Origin: Cyclobacteriaceae bacterium
GTDB taxonomy: Bacteria; Bacteroidota; Bacteroidia; Cytophagales; Cyclobacteriaceae
Reading direction: 5' to 3'
NCBI GenBank assembly: GCA_025808415.1
Contig: CP075525.1
Coordinates: forward strand, 2,341,501-2,405,500
DNA length: 64,000 nucleotides
The notes below the pieces were generated by a model. It was not told the DNA's origin and made no database searches. It saw only the letters and a list, made by a program, of their open reading frames with translations. The translations under genes were made by a program, and so were the position numbers. Below, piece after piece: positions 35,752 to 44,976 of this stretch (its first letter is position 1; each line of letters starts with the position of its first letter).

Positions 35752-36537
35752 ATGACCTGCATTAACTGCCAGCAAGAAGTAACCGGAAAATTCTGTTCGA
35801 ATTGCGGGCAACGAACAAACGTGAAGCGGATTACTTTCCGTGAAGGCTGGAACGACTTTTGGTCGCGCGTGTACGGATTTGACGGTATGTTTCCACGAAC
35901 CATCCGCGACCTGACGTTACGCCCGGGCGTTGTTGCCCGGCATTATGTAAACGGAAACCGTGTGCTTTACTACGGCCCGGTGGGATATTTTTTCCTGATG
36001 CTCACGCTTTACATTCTAGTCATTTCATTTCTGCAGATCGACATGAACGAAATGGCGAAAGTGGTAAATCCATATGCTGAAATTAAGGAAGGAAGCGGGC
36101 AGGAACAGTTCAACCGGGGGCTTATGGGCTGGATTAAAGATAATCAACGCATTGTGTCGTTTATATTTGTTCCGTTCTATGTTTTTGGTGCCGCATTGTT
36201 TTTCCGAAAAAGTAAATTCAATTTACTGGAACACTCCATTTTGGTTTTTTACACCCAGGGGCACTTCCAGTGGATTTCCATTGCATTTTTGTTTCTCTTT
36301 AAATTTACGGGGCATTACTTCAACATTTTTATGTTTGCCGTCACCAGTGCCATTTATTACGCCTGGGCTTGCACCCAACTGTATCAAGCCTATCGGCCAG
36401 GCTGGGCTTTTGTACGAGGTGTTTTCGTACAATTATTTTTTTGGTTGTCACTCTTTCTGTTTACGGCCGTGGTTATGATTATTGCCTTTATGCTTAACCC
36501 CGATTTAATGGAAATGATACGCCCCAGCAACAATTAA
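35752..36537 (+). CDS. DUF3667 zinc-ribbon membrane protein
   Basis: A 261-residue protein with an N-terminal zinc ribbon (CINCQQ...FCSNCGQR, residues 3-24), the conserved FREGWNDFWSRVYGFDG motif and about four or five membrane helices. This is the DUF3667 family, frequent in Bacteroidota and of unknown function. It starts 1 bp after the MaoC stop; the 3' end is convergent with the bestrophin gene. Confidence 0.85.
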   Translation: MTCINCQQEVTGKFCSNCGQRTNVKRITFREGWNDFWSRVYGFDGMFPRTIRDLTLRPGVVARHYVNGNRVLYYGPVGYFFLMLTLYILVISFLQIDMNEMAKVVNPYAEIKEGSGQEQFNRGLMGWIKDNQRIVSFIFVPFYVFGAALFFRKSKFNLLEHSILVFYTQGHFQWISIAFLFLFKFTGHYFNIFMFAVTSAIYYAWACTQLYQAYRPGWAFVRGVFVQLFFWLSLFLFTAVVMIIAFMLNPDLMEMIRPSNN

Positions 36538-36545
36538 CTTTCCAA

Positions 36546-37535
36546 CTACATTAAAAAGCCATTCTCCTCCTGTATTGGTGGAGGAATATCCGTTTCGCCA
36601 AGCATTTCACGCAGGTCAATTTCAATCGTACGCGCAATGGAGGTAATCGGTACATCATTGTAAGTCCCTTCAAATGGGTTTTCCGAGTAGTCGCCAATCT
36701 TTTCCATCAGAAAAAAAATCCAAATAATCAGAGCCGAGAAAGGTACGCTTAACCAAATCCAATACGATTCATTAAATACACCCAATAATCCAAAAGGCAC
36801 AAGCAAACTAAAAACCAAAGTGGTCCATAGGGCGGTTGAAGCATATTGCCGCGGAAATGGAAAGTTTTTTATGCGCTCGCATTTCCCCTGCTCATCGTAT
36901 AAACCACCAATCAATTCCTGCAACCTCAACTGCTCTATCTCGCTTATGTATCCCTTGTCTTTAAGTAGTTTTACCTTACTGCTTTGGGTGGCAAGCAATT
37001 GTGTAGCCATGTTGGTTTGCCGCTTATAGTGTTCAAGCTCATCGGCATGGATGAACGAAACAACCTCACGATCCAACTGGTTAAAGTATGCTTCGCATAC
37101 CGTGGGTACATATACTCCGTTTAACCGCTCGTGGATATGCTCCCATTGACGGCTTAAACGAAGCTGATAACGCAAAGCTGTAAGCCAGGCAATGTGCCGG
37201 TAAATCAGTGCTTGTTTGATGGAGTACTCTTCATCTTTGTTTTCGGTTTTGATATAGGCGAGTACCAATGCAGCAAATGACCGGCTGTTATTCACGATGG
37301 CCCCCCAGATTTTGCGTGCTTCCCAGGTACGGTCGTAGGAACTGTTATTTTTAAAACCCAGGTAAAATGCTACGGCAGTACCCATAACACTAAGCGGTTG
37401 CCAGGGAATAACAATGCTCAACGGTGTGAACTTATGAAGAGCCGTGATGGCAGCAGCATAAATAAATCCATATAGGAATGGTTTTCTCGACCAGTTCACG
37501 GTCATCCAAAAACTATAATTTCTACGTACGTACAT
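36546..37535 (-). CDS. Bestrophin family ion channel
   Basis: A 329-residue bestrophin-like protein with about four membrane helices and the family's N-terminal pattern (RNYSFWMTVNWSRKPFLYG, then GFKNNSSYDRTWEARKIWG). Bacterial bestrophins form pentameric ion channels, and some relatives pass bicarbonate. Lying within 3 kb of an SbtA-type bicarbonate permease, a role in anion or bicarbonate flow is conceivable, but that is inference. Confidence 0.88.
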   Translation of the reverse strand: MYVRRNYSFWMTVNWSRKPFLYGFIYAAAITALHKFTPLSIVIPWQPLSVMGTAVAFYLGFKNNSSYDRTWEARKIWGAIVNNSRSFAALVLAYIKTENKDEEYSIKQALIYRHIAWLTALRYQLRLSRQWEHIHERLNGVYVPTVCEAYFNQLDREVVSFIHADELEHYKRQTNMATQLLATQSSKVKLLKDKGYISEIEQLRLQELIGGLYDEQGKCERIKNFPFPRQYASTALWTTLVFSLLVPFGLLGVFNESYWIWLSVPFSALIIWIFFLMEKIGDYSENPFEGTYNDVPITSIARTIEIDLREMLGETDIPPPIQEENGFLM

Positions 37536-37627
37536 AAGCTAAAGTTGTAGTTCAATATAGGTGATAAAGATGTAAGTATTTGTTCAATTGTTGATTTTTC
37601 AAACCCGCCAAATGAGCAAAATTGCAC

Positions 37628-39172
37628 ATGATGAGTGATAACCCGCCCAACCTGACTGCACAACTGCTTAGCGAAAAGGAAGCCTTACAAAGGGCAACTG
37701 AATTAATCCGTCAAAATGAATTTCGCTTAAGAACACTGTTTAATTCCGCACATGATGCCATCTTTACAATGGATTACAAAACTTTTACGGATTGTAACGA
37801 TGCTACCCTGCGGATTTTTCAATGTAAGAAAGAGGATATAGTTGGTCAAACACCTTACCGGTTCTCCCCTGCCTATCAGTCCGATGGCCGAACATCGGAG
37901 GAAGCTGCTATGGAAAAAATCAATGCCGTTTTGGCCGGAGAACCCCAGTTTTTTGAATGGAGGCACATCCGTCTTGATGGAACACCCTTTGAGGCAGAAG
38001 TTTCGCTTAACCGCCTCGACCTGGAAGGCGATGTGCAAATACTGGCCATTGTACGCGACATCAACGACCGCAAAAAAGCCGAAGCCGAAAACCAATTGCT
38101 GGCCTTGGTGGCCAATGCAACTACCAACATGGTGGTTATTGCCAATAGTGAAGGAAAAATCGAGTGGGTCAACCCATCATTTGAACGCACCACGGGTTAT
38201 ACCCTCAACGAAGTGATCGGGAAAAAACCTGGCACATTTCTTCGCGGACCGTTAACAGACCCTGAGGCATCAAAGCTGATGGGAGGCCAACTGCGTGCTG
38301 GTAAAGGATTTAAAAATATAGAACTCATCAATTATACGAAAGATCTTAAACCATATTGGGTATCCATAGAGGTGCAGCCTGTTTACGATAAACATGGAAA
38401 GGTGAGCAAGTTTATCGCCATTGAAAGTGATATTACCGAACGAAAGGAAAGTCAACAGGCATTGGAAGAACGCAACGAAGAGTTGGTTAAAATAAATGCT
38501 GAATTAGACCGCTTTGTTTATTCAGCATCACACGATTTACGTGCGCCCATAGCATCGCTGCTGGGGCTCATTGAAGTTGCACGTTTGGAGAAAGACCCGA
38601 CCTCACTGGAGCAACTACTCGACCTAAAGAAGAAAAGTCTTTTACGCCTCGATCACTTCATCAAAGATATTGTTGATCACTCCCGGAATATGCGCCTTCA
38701 GGTAGAGGCTGTAGCAGTTAATTTCGAAACGCTTATCCATAATGCTTTCGAACAACTTCAGTTTATGGATAATATGGAGCGCATTTGGCGGGTGGTGGAT
38801 GTGAAGCAAGAGGGTGATTTTTACAGTGCACCCAGCCGGCTTGCGATCATCCTGAACAACCTAATTTCAAATGCCATAAAATATGCCGACCTGCGGAAGG
38901 AAAATCCATCGCTTGAAGTGCGCGTAAACGCCAACCCACAACAAGCCATACTGCGGGTTACTGATAATGGTGAGGGTATTCCCCATGAGGCACTGCCTAA
39001 AATATTCGATATGTTTTACCGGGCTTCAACGAAGGGCGTAGGCTCGGGCTTAGGCCTGTATATTGTTAAGGAGGCCGTTGAAAAAATAGGTGGCAACATT
39101 ACCGTTCATAGTGAACCTGGCAAAGGAACTGAATTTGAAATTGTTCTGCCGGCTATAGAAAGGGTAAATTAA
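37628..39172 (+). CDS. Cytoplasmic PAS-PAS sensor histidine kinase
   Basis: A 514-residue kinase starting at ATG 37628 (a TTG six bases earlier is weaker). PAS1 covers about 35-150, PAS2 about 155-275, the H box is FVYSASHDLRAPIASLLGL, and the HATPase motifs are ILNNLISNAIKYAD, DNGEGIP and GSGLGLYIVKEA. PAS2 is LOV-like (VIGKKPGTFLRGPLTD) but has KPGTFL where photoactive LOV domains have NCRFLQ, so no flavin adduct is expected. No membrane segment. It is an orphan kinase, probably sensing an internal signal. Confidence 0.9.
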   Translation: MMSDNPPNLTAQLLSEKEALQRATELIRQNEFRLRTLFNSAHDAIFTMDYKTFTDCNDATLRIFQCKKEDIVGQTPYRFSPAYQSDGRTSEEAAMEKINAVLAGEPQFFEWRHIRLDGTPFEAEVSLNRLDLEGDVQILAIVRDINDRKKAEAENQLLALVANATTNMVVIANSEGKIEWVNPSFERTTGYTLNEVIGKKPGTFLRGPLTDPEASKLMGGQLRAGKGFKNIELINYTKDLKPYWVSIEVQPVYDKHGKVSKFIAIESDITERKESQQALEERNEELVKINAELDRFVYSASHDLRAPIASLLGLIEVARLEKDPTSLEQLLDLKKKSLLRLDHFIKDIVDHSRNMRLQVEAVAVNFETLIHNAFEQLQFMDNMERIWRVVDVKQEGDFYSAPSRLAIILNNLISNAIKYADLRKENPSLEVRVNANPQQAILRVTDNGEGIPHEALPKIFDMFYRASTKGVGSGLGLYIVKEAVEKIGGNITVHSEPGKGTEFEIVLPAIERVN

Positions 39173-39232
39173 GTTTTGTTTTAACCTAAACCCTCCTATT
39201 CCCTACATAATCGATGGCCAACTAAAGGCTCA

Positions 39233-40192
39233 TCAAAATCCTATTACCGACAAGTATAAGGGCATGCCCACCGTTATGTTAAACGGAAAAGTAACGACCA
39301 ACGTCATGGGTAGGTAAATACCCGGATTAGCTTTTGGTGCAGCAATCTTCATGGCAGCAGGCACTGCAATGTAAGAGGCGCTGGCCGCCAATACAGCAAA
39401 CATAAAACGATTACCAACATCACTTGTGATAAGGCTGCTTAGTATAGCAACCGCCAAACCATTCAGAGCTGGTATTATCACGGCAAAAAAAGCCGGGAAC
39501 AACCCACATTTGAAAAAGTCATTTAGTCGCCTGCCGCTGGCAATGCCCATGTCTAACAAAAATATGGCTAAAAAACCTTTGAAGATATCCGTAGTGAAAG
39601 GCTTTATACCTTGAGCTTGCTGATCGTTGGCTAAAAATCCAATAATAAGGCTGCCTACAATCAAAAACACACTGCCATTGGTAATGGAATGACTAATGAT
39701 GGAACGAAGCCGAGGCACGCTTGATTTATCGGGGGTGTACCAGCGAATTAGAATAACGCCTACAATAATTGCCGGGGCTTCCATTAGCGCCATTACGGCA
39801 ACCATGTGGCCGCCAAAGTCAATCGCGTGGCTCTCCAAAAAAGATACTGCGGTTACAAAGGTAACAGCACTCACCGATCCATAAGCCGCAGCTACTGTTC
39901 CGGCATCATCGATATTGAATTTTCGCTTAAGCCAATAGAAGGTGTAGATCGGGATGATGAGCGCGATGAGCATGCCAAACAACAGCGACCACACAATTTC
40001 AAAGGAAAAATTACTGTGGGCCAGCTCCTGTCCGCCTTTAAAACCGATGGAAAACAATAAATAAAGCGAAATAAACTTGGAAGAATTGTTGGGTATCTCC
40101 AGGTCGCTTTTCACACGAACGGCCAGAATTCCCAACGCGAAGAAGAGAAGTGCCGGATTGGTGAGGTTCTCCAGCAGCAGGTTTAAATCCAT
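39233..40192 (-). CDS. sbtA: SbtA-type sodium-dependent bicarbonate permease
   Basis: A 319-residue membrane protein of the SbtA/DUF897 family: about ten helices in two inverted halves, with the family motifs IGFKGGQELAH, AAAYGSVSAVTFVTA and the C-terminal SASYIAVPAAMKIAAP. In cyanobacteria SbtA imports bicarbonate with sodium. Its gene lies 1 bp after a 102-codon gene on the same strand, and a LysR-type gene is divergent. Substrate in this organism is inferred. Confidence 0.88.
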   Translation of the reverse strand: MDLNLLLENLTNPALLFFALGILAVRVKSDLEIPNNSSKFISLYLLFSIGFKGGQELAHSNFSFEIVWSLLFGMLIALIIPIYTFYWLKRKFNIDDAGTVAAAYGSVSAVTFVTAVSFLESHAIDFGGHMVAVMALMEAPAIIVGVILIRWYTPDKSSVPRLRSIISHSITNGSVFLIVGSLIIGFLANDQQAQGIKPFTTDIFKGFLAIFLLDMGIASGRRLNDFFKCGLFPAFFAVIIPALNGLAVAILSSLITSDVGNRFMFAVLAASASYIAVPAAMKIAAPKANPGIYLPMTLVVTFPFNITVGMPLYLSVIGF

Positions 40193-40193
40193 T

Positions 40194-40502
40194 CTACTTC
40201 ACCAATTCAATTTGAACGGAGCAGTGCACACGCACCTCCATTTCATTGTCGAAGGCAATGTTGAGCAATTGGCGGAGCGCCTCCTGTGTTTCCTTCAGTT
40301 CTTCAATGCGCTTCAGGGAATGCGAAACATCGCCATTAAAGCGCTCGCGCATGGATAATATTTCTAGGTTATGGTAATCAATTTTGCTGTTGATCAATTG
40401 CATTAAAAACCGGTTGGCATCGGCAGGCATAAACGTGCCATCGATCAGTTTATAGTCCTGCGACTTTTCTTTGGCGGGATTATTCTTTTCTTTCAGCAAC
40501 AT
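40194..40502 (-). CDS. Small protein in the sbtA operon, unknown function
   Basis: A 102-residue soluble, charged protein with a predicted long helix (SHSLKRIEELKETQEALRQLL) and a C-terminal strand (EVRVHCSVQIELVK). It does not show the T-loop or fold pattern of the PII-like SbtB that follows sbtA in cyanobacteria. Tight spacing (1 bp) to sbtA implies joint translation and perhaps a regulatory or assembly partner. Function unknown. Confidence 0.65.
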   Translation of the reverse strand: MLLKEKNNPAKEKSQDYKLIDGTFMPADANRFLMQLINSKIDYHNLEILSMRERFNGDVSHSLKRIEELKETQEALRQLLNIAFDNEMEVRVHCSVQIELVK

Positions 40503-40543
40503 AGTATTTCGTTTGGTTTAACAACGCAAAGATGGGGTGGAAT

Positions 40544-40573
40544 GATTATATATTTTTATTTAACTTTATAATC
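40544..40573. promoter_or_regulatory. Possible LysR operator between sbtA operon and lysR gene
   Basis: An inverted repeat GATTATA (40544-40550) / TATAATC (40567-40573) lies in the 90-bp divergent intergenic region. LysR-type regulators often bind such AT-rich dyads between their own gene and the target. Purely inferred from position and symmetry. Confidence 0.35.
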
Positions 40574-40592
40574 AAAATCATTAATCATTTTT

Positions 40593-41525
40593 ATGAACTA
40601 CACACTGCACCAACTCCATATCTTCCTGAAAGTTTCGCAAGTAAAAAGCATTACCAAGGCTGCCGAGGAGCTTCACCTTACGCAGCCAGCGGTTTCCATT
40701 CAATTGAAGAATTTCCAGGATCAATTTGAGATTCCGCTTACGGAAGTGGTGGGCCGAAAGCTCTTTATTACGGAATTCGGTAACGAAATTGCCGAGGCTG
40801 CCGAAAATATATTGAACGAAGTATACGCCATCAATTACAAATCCGAAGCCTACCGCGGGCACCTGGCCGGCAGGCTCAAGATTTCCACCGTTTCAACCGG
40901 CAAGTACGTAATGCCCTTTTTTCTTGCTGACTTTTTACAGCAACATCCTGAAGTTGAGCTTGAATTGGATGTTACCAATAAATCGAAAGTGATTGAAAGC
41001 CTGGAAAGCAATGCTGTAGATTTTTCCCTCGTATCCATACTCCCAAAAAATCTTTATGTTAACCGCATCGAATTGCTCCAGAACAAACTTTATTGGGTAA
41101 GCAGCCCTGAAGTAAAAGCCAAATTAAAATCAGGTGCGAAAGTCAACTCAATACTAGACAGTACCCCGCTTATTTACCGCGAGGCCGGATCGGGCACGCG
41201 GCAAATCATGGAAAAATACATCCATGCAAAACGGCTCACCATCCGCAGGAAGCTTGAGCTCACTTCAAATGAAGCCGTGAAGCAGGCCATTATTGCCGGG
41301 CTGGGCAGTTCCATTATGCCGTTGATCGGGATACGCAACGAACTTAACAACGGTCAACTTAAGGTTATCCCCGTTAAGGGCTTGCCCATTAAGTCGCAAT
41401 GGCAGCTTATATCCTTAAAAGGAAAAAAATTCTCCCCGGTGGCCCAGGCCTTTGCCGGCTTTCTTCAACGCGAAAAAGCCCGCATTATTAAAGAGCGTTT
41501 CAGTTGGTATGAGGACTACGCCTGA
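40593..41525 (+). CDS. LysR-type transcriptional regulator
   Basis: A 310-residue LysR family protein: winged helix at residues 1-60 (HIFLKVSQVKSITKAAEELHLTQPAVSIQLKNF in part) and a periplasmic-binding-protein-like effector domain from about 90. The effector domain resembles the CbbR/CmpR/CysB-like group. It is divergent from the sbtA operon, so it probably controls bicarbonate uptake in response to carbon status; this is inference. Confidence 0.9.
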   Translation: MNYTLHQLHIFLKVSQVKSITKAAEELHLTQPAVSIQLKNFQDQFEIPLTEVVGRKLFITEFGNEIAEAAENILNEVYAINYKSEAYRGHLAGRLKISTVSTGKYVMPFFLADFLQQHPEVELELDVTNKSKVIESLESNAVDFSLVSILPKNLYVNRIELLQNKLYWVSSPEVKAKLKSGAKVNSILDSTPLIYREAGSGTRQIMEKYIHAKRLTIRRKLELTSNEAVKQAIIAGLGSSIMPLIGIRNELNNGQLKVIPVKGLPIKSQWQLISLKGKKFSPVAQAFAGFLQREKARIIKERFSWYEDYA

Positions 41526-41558
41526 TGTATCTTTAGGTCATTCCTAATTACAGTAAAC

Positions 41559-42380
41559 ATGAACCGCACCCGAAGATCTTTCCTGTCAAAACTATTGGTG
41601 GCAGCCGGTATGGCTTCAACCTTTCCGCTCATTGGATTTCGCCAGCACGTAACTCCTGCTCCACCACTTCCAGCACTGCGCGGAAGAAAGGTTTTGTTCA
41701 CGCATGGCGGATGGGACGGACATGAACCGCAAAAATTTGTAGACTACCTGGTACCGTGGATGAAAGAAGAAGGCGCTGACGTGTTGTTGCACCATACGCT
41801 GGATGTGTACACCAACAAAAAAATAATAGACACCATCGACCTGGTGGTTCAGATTTTTACCATGTCACAAATCAATAAAGAACAGGAAGCCGGCTTGCTT
41901 GAAGCCATAAAGGTGAACGGCACCGGCATAGCCGGCTGGCATGGTGGCTTGTGCGATGCATTCCGGAACAATACCGAGTACCAGTATATGACAGGCGGCC
42001 AATGGGTTTCGCACCCGGGTGGTGTTATTGATTATCGTGTGAACATCACCGACAAGAGCGATGCATTAACCCAGGGCCTTCGCGACTTTAACATGACCAG
42101 CGAACAATACTTTATGCATGTTGACCCAAACGTAAAAGTTTTGGCCACCACACGCTTTACCGGAGAACATGACCCGTGGATTGATGGCAGCGTAATGCCG
42201 GTAGCGTGGAAGAAAATGTATGGCAAGGGCAGGATTTTCTATACTTCATTAGGCCATAACCTGGCACACATTACCGCCCAACCCGATGCCGTAACGTTGC
42301 TAAAGCGGGGTATTCAATGGGCCAGCGCCAGTAAGTATGATGCTCCTGAAAAATGGTTATCGCCTGTATACGGTAAATAA
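41559..42380 (+). CDS. ThuA domain protein, secreted
   Basis: A 273-residue protein with an N-terminal RR-containing signal (MNRTRRSFLSKLLVAAGMAS), possibly Tat-dependent. The ThuA (trehalose-utilisation-like) fold follows: FTHGGWDGHEPQKF, then IAGWHGGLCDAF and YTSLGHNLAHI. ThuA proteins act in carbohydrate utilisation and have an amidotransferase-like fold without the catalytic Cys. It ends 1 bp before the convergent outer-membrane gene. Confidence 0.85.
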   Translation: MNRTRRSFLSKLLVAAGMASTFPLIGFRQHVTPAPPLPALRGRKVLFTHGGWDGHEPQKFVDYLVPWMKEEGADVLLHHTLDVYTNKKIIDTIDLVVQIFTMSQINKEQEAGLLEAIKVNGTGIAGWHGGLCDAFRNNTEYQYMTGGQWVSHPGGVIDYRVNITDKSDALTQGLRDFNMTSEQYFMHVDPNVKVLATTRFTGEHDPWIDGSVMPVAWKKMYGKGRIFYTSLGHNLAHITAQPDAVTLLKRGIQWASASKYDAPEKWLSPVYGK

Positions 42381-42381
42381 C

Positions 42382-43515
42382 TTATTCCAATAAGCGCATG
42401 CGGCTGTCGCGCGCATAATTGAAAAAATTACCGAGGATAAACCGCACGTTTAAATAATTGCCATTCAGCTCTGTACCGCCAACATTCTTGTGGTCAACAT
42501 GGTTGTAACGAACGTGCAGGCCGAGGTAGCCATTGCGTTTTAATTGTTGTTTCACCACAAGCCCTCCGTTAATGTTCAGGCTTGGTAGTATTTTGGAGTC
42601 TTCACCATAATCGTTGTCAGTTGTAAGGGCGGTTATCCCTTCGTAAGCAACACCGGGCGATAAACCAATCCGAAGTTTTTTGTGGCGGATGAAATCGTAG
42701 GTGTACTCAACACCTGCAAACACCCCTGTCCAGGTATTGTCGGTGATAAACTGGCCCTGGTAATAAACTGTATAGTTTTCTTTCGAGGGGCCGATTCGAA
42801 AATCAAGGACAAGATCAACCGAATGCTGCATTTTGCGAAATCCATAAACCATTCCAATGGAAGGATGTGAACCAAACAGACCGATTTTTCCATAAGGTTT
42901 GTAATGCCCCACAATAAGGGCTAAATGCCCTTCGGTAATCCGCTCGGTTTCGGCCTTGTACTCATCATATACCCGTCTCAGGTTACTTTCGCCAACAGGT
43001 GTATTTTTTACAGCCGAAAAATCAGCTTTTTCCATGGAATAGAACTGTACAATCAAAGCTTCATCGGTTGAGCCTGAAAAGGAAACCGATTGCGCCAACC
43101 GTTTGATTTCTAAATTAATGTTGCTGATGCTTTGCTGATAGTCGATATAAGGTTCACGATCGCGATAGAATAAACTAAACCGATCGTCAACAACGTTTCG
43201 ATATTCCATCATATAAACCAGCATCTCACGGGTAACCTGGTCGGGGTTGAACCTGCCGGTTTTAATGTCCAGGATCAGTTGCAGCCTGTAAACAGGCTCC
43301 ACCTTTCCGCACTTATTTTCCCAATAGGTTAAAAAGCTGTACAGACTATCGTACCGTTGGGCTTGGCTAAGCGAGGCAATAATGCTGGCCGCATTATAGG
43401 TTACATCCATGCAGGTAATGTAGCGGTTGCGAAAAATAAACTCGTCAAAGCTTTGCGCCCTACTGAAATGAACCAACACTAAAAATGCACCTATAAATAC
43501 CTGAACGCGTTTCAT
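42382..43515 (-). CDS. Outer-membrane beta-barrel-like protein, unknown function
   Basis: A 377-residue protein with a signal peptide (cut after SRAQ), a helical N-terminal half (about 25-190) and a C-terminal half of alternating hydrophobic strands ending in LNVRFILGNFFNY, consistent with an outer-membrane barrel. I recognise no named family. It is convergent with the ThuA gene. Confidence 0.65.
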   Translation of the reverse strand: MKRVQVFIGAFLVLVHFSRAQSFDEFIFRNRYITCMDVTYNAASIIASLSQAQRYDSLYSFLTYWENKCGKVEPVYRLQLILDIKTGRFNPDQVTREMLVYMMEYRNVVDDRFSLFYRDREPYIDYQQSISNINLEIKRLAQSVSFSGSTDEALIVQFYSMEKADFSAVKNTPVGESNLRRVYDEYKAETERITEGHLALIVGHYKPYGKIGLFGSHPSIGMVYGFRKMQHSVDLVLDFRIGPSKENYTVYYQGQFITDNTWTGVFAGVEYTYDFIRHKKLRIGLSPGVAYEGITALTTDNDYGEDSKILPSLNINGGLVVKQQLKRNGYLGLHVRYNHVDHKNVGGTELNGNYLNVRFILGNFFNYARDSRMRLLE

Positions 43516-43560
43516 GCCTGAAAATAGAAAAAGTAAAATTTTGGGTAATTATCTGCGGAC

Positions 43561-44139
43561 CTATTCCTTTAAGCCAAGCAAAGGCCAAACACCGTGTTGT
43601 TTCATTCGGTCAACAACATCCGAAAACAGGGTATTCTTATCAACTGCCGCAAAGGGTGTTTCCTGCGAATCAACCTCGAACAAAATATTTTTTTCGCATT
43701 GCTGAAGCGTTAATGTAATGGTAATAGGGTCAACTTTTCGTTCGGTTAGTGTATAGCTCATCTCTTCCATACCGGACTCATCACCTTCTGCAGGCCAATT
43801 GGCCGTGCGGTCTACAACCAACTCCTTAACGTGCAGGCTAACTATATTATTGTTGGTTTTATAAGTTCCCATCCGGTAAGTTTGATCCGCCTCGCAATAA
43901 TCAATAGCGATAAATTCGCTTTCATTGATAAACACATAATGTCCTGCACAGCAATCGCACTGCCCGAAAACCTCGCAGGTGGTAGCGTCCACATCAGGCC
44001 CGTAAATAAGTATTTTACCGGTCAACTCAAGTTTATCAACATCAACAGATGTTTCCTCCGGACCCCGTTTGGGTTGGCACGACAGGAGGATGCAAGTGGC
44101 AAGACATAATATTAAATTCGATGTTACTATTTTCAGCAT
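43561..44139 (-). CDS. Hypothetical lipoprotein
   Basis: A 192-residue lipoprotein (lipobox LLSC near residue 20) with clustered cysteines (TTCEVFGQCDCCAGHYVF), which may bind metal or form disulfides. No known domain. It ends 46 bases from the start of the neighbouring outer-membrane gene on the same strand and could be co-transcribed. Confidence 0.6.
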   Translation of the reverse strand: MLKIVTSNLILCLATCILLSCQPKRGPEETSVDVDKLELTGKILIYGPDVDATTCEVFGQCDCCAGHYVFINESEFIAIDYCEADQTYRMGTYKTNNNIVSLHVKELVVDRTANWPAEGDESGMEEMSYTLTERKVDPITITLTLQQCEKNILFEVDSQETPFAAVDKNTLFSDVVDRMKQHGVWPLLGLKE

Positions 44140-44373
44140 TTTAATGTAAGATTATTTGCACAGATAACCGGGTACAGCAACAAAATAAATAAAATTTTCT
44201 TTCATGTTTCGGTTGCTGTAGCCAATTTCCAAGACGGTTAAGGGCAAAGTATTTTACAGAATTAGAAATTGCTTTTTTAGCATATAAGGACAATTCATGA
44301 CCGGATATACCATTCTCCCGGCCTTGTTGGCGAAGAACATTATTAAAGCTAAAGCTGATAGTAGCAATTTTAA
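44140..44373. other. Intergenic region left of the IS256 remnant
   Basis: About 235 bases with no supported gene or structure. It lies between the lipoprotein start and the transposase fragment and is probably the left flank of the rearranged region. No left terminal inverted repeat of the IS was recognised. Confidence 0.4.
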
Positions 44374-44808
44374 AAGTGGTTATTTGCGCTTCGCTATGTA
44401 GTCTGGAAAGACAAGAAGCAATTTGTAGCTGATTTGAGAAATGTTTATGGCGCGCCTAACAAAGAGCTGGCTGCACAGGCTTTGGGGCAGCTTGAGGTAA
44501 CATGGGGCAAAAAATATCCGCATGCCATCAAATCGTGGAAAACAAATTGGGATAACCTCACGCACTTCTTCGATTATCCGATCGAAATCCGAACACTGAT
44601 TTATACTACGAACATTATCGAAAACCTCAACGGAAAAATCCGCAAGTATACCAACAACAAACTTTCGTTCCCTGACGACCAGGCTGTAATGAAAGCGGTG
44701 TACCTGGCTTTACGGGAGATCACCAAAAAATGGACATTGCCCGTGAGGAACTGGCCAATAATCGTAAATCAATTTTTAACTATCTTCGAAGGTAGATGCA
44801 AAATATAA
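44374..44808 (+). pseudogene. IS256 family transposase, C-terminal fragment
   Basis: From about 44389 the sequence encodes about 140 residues matching the C-terminal third of IS256 transposases: LRYVVWKDKKQFVADLRNVYG, then YTTNIIENLNGKIRK and NWPIIVNQFLTIFEGR. The DDE catalytic residues lie upstream and are lost except for the region around NIIENLN. An in-frame stop at 44371 closes the fragment on the left. It has no start codon of its own apart from a TTG at 44434. Confidence 0.85.
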
Positions 44809-44867
44809 AACCTTTACGCAGTTGCTTAGTCGTTACCAGCACTTACACAGTTAATTGGGCAGTGTCT
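44374..44867 (+). mobile_element. IS256-type insertion sequence remnant (3' part)
   Basis: This stretch holds the 3' end of a Mutator/IS256-type transposase followed by about 60 noncoding bases and a terminal sequence (CTTACACAGTTAATTGGGCA, 44842-44861) that resembles an IS256 family inverted repeat. The left end and the first two thirds of the transposase are absent, so the element is immobile. It directly abuts the half palindrome that precedes the SulP gene. Confidence 0.6.
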
Positions 44868-44870
44868 AAA

Positions 44871-44910
44871 AATCCTCGCCTTCGCAAAGCGGCAAAACGT
44901 TAACGGCAAC
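44871..44910 (+). repeat. attC-like element A, right arm only
   Basis: The sequence CGCCTTCGCAAAGCGGC followed by AAAACGTTAACGGCAACCTT aligns, with one gap, to the right arm of the complete element at 46544-46680 (CGCCATCGCAAACCCCG then AAACGTTGTAGGCAATCTT). The left arm is missing and is replaced by the end of the IS256 remnant at 44867. The SulP gene starts 66 bases downstream, the position expected for the next cassette. Confidence 0.6.
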
Positions 44911-44976
44911 CTTTGGGGACACTGCTAACTTGAAACATTCTACCTTTGAACGAACATTTTTCAGACAACTAATTAC

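Noticed and set aside
40194..40502. SbtB (PII-like) call for the small gene before sbtA
   Set aside because: No PII fold pattern or T-loop is visible; only the operon position suggests it.
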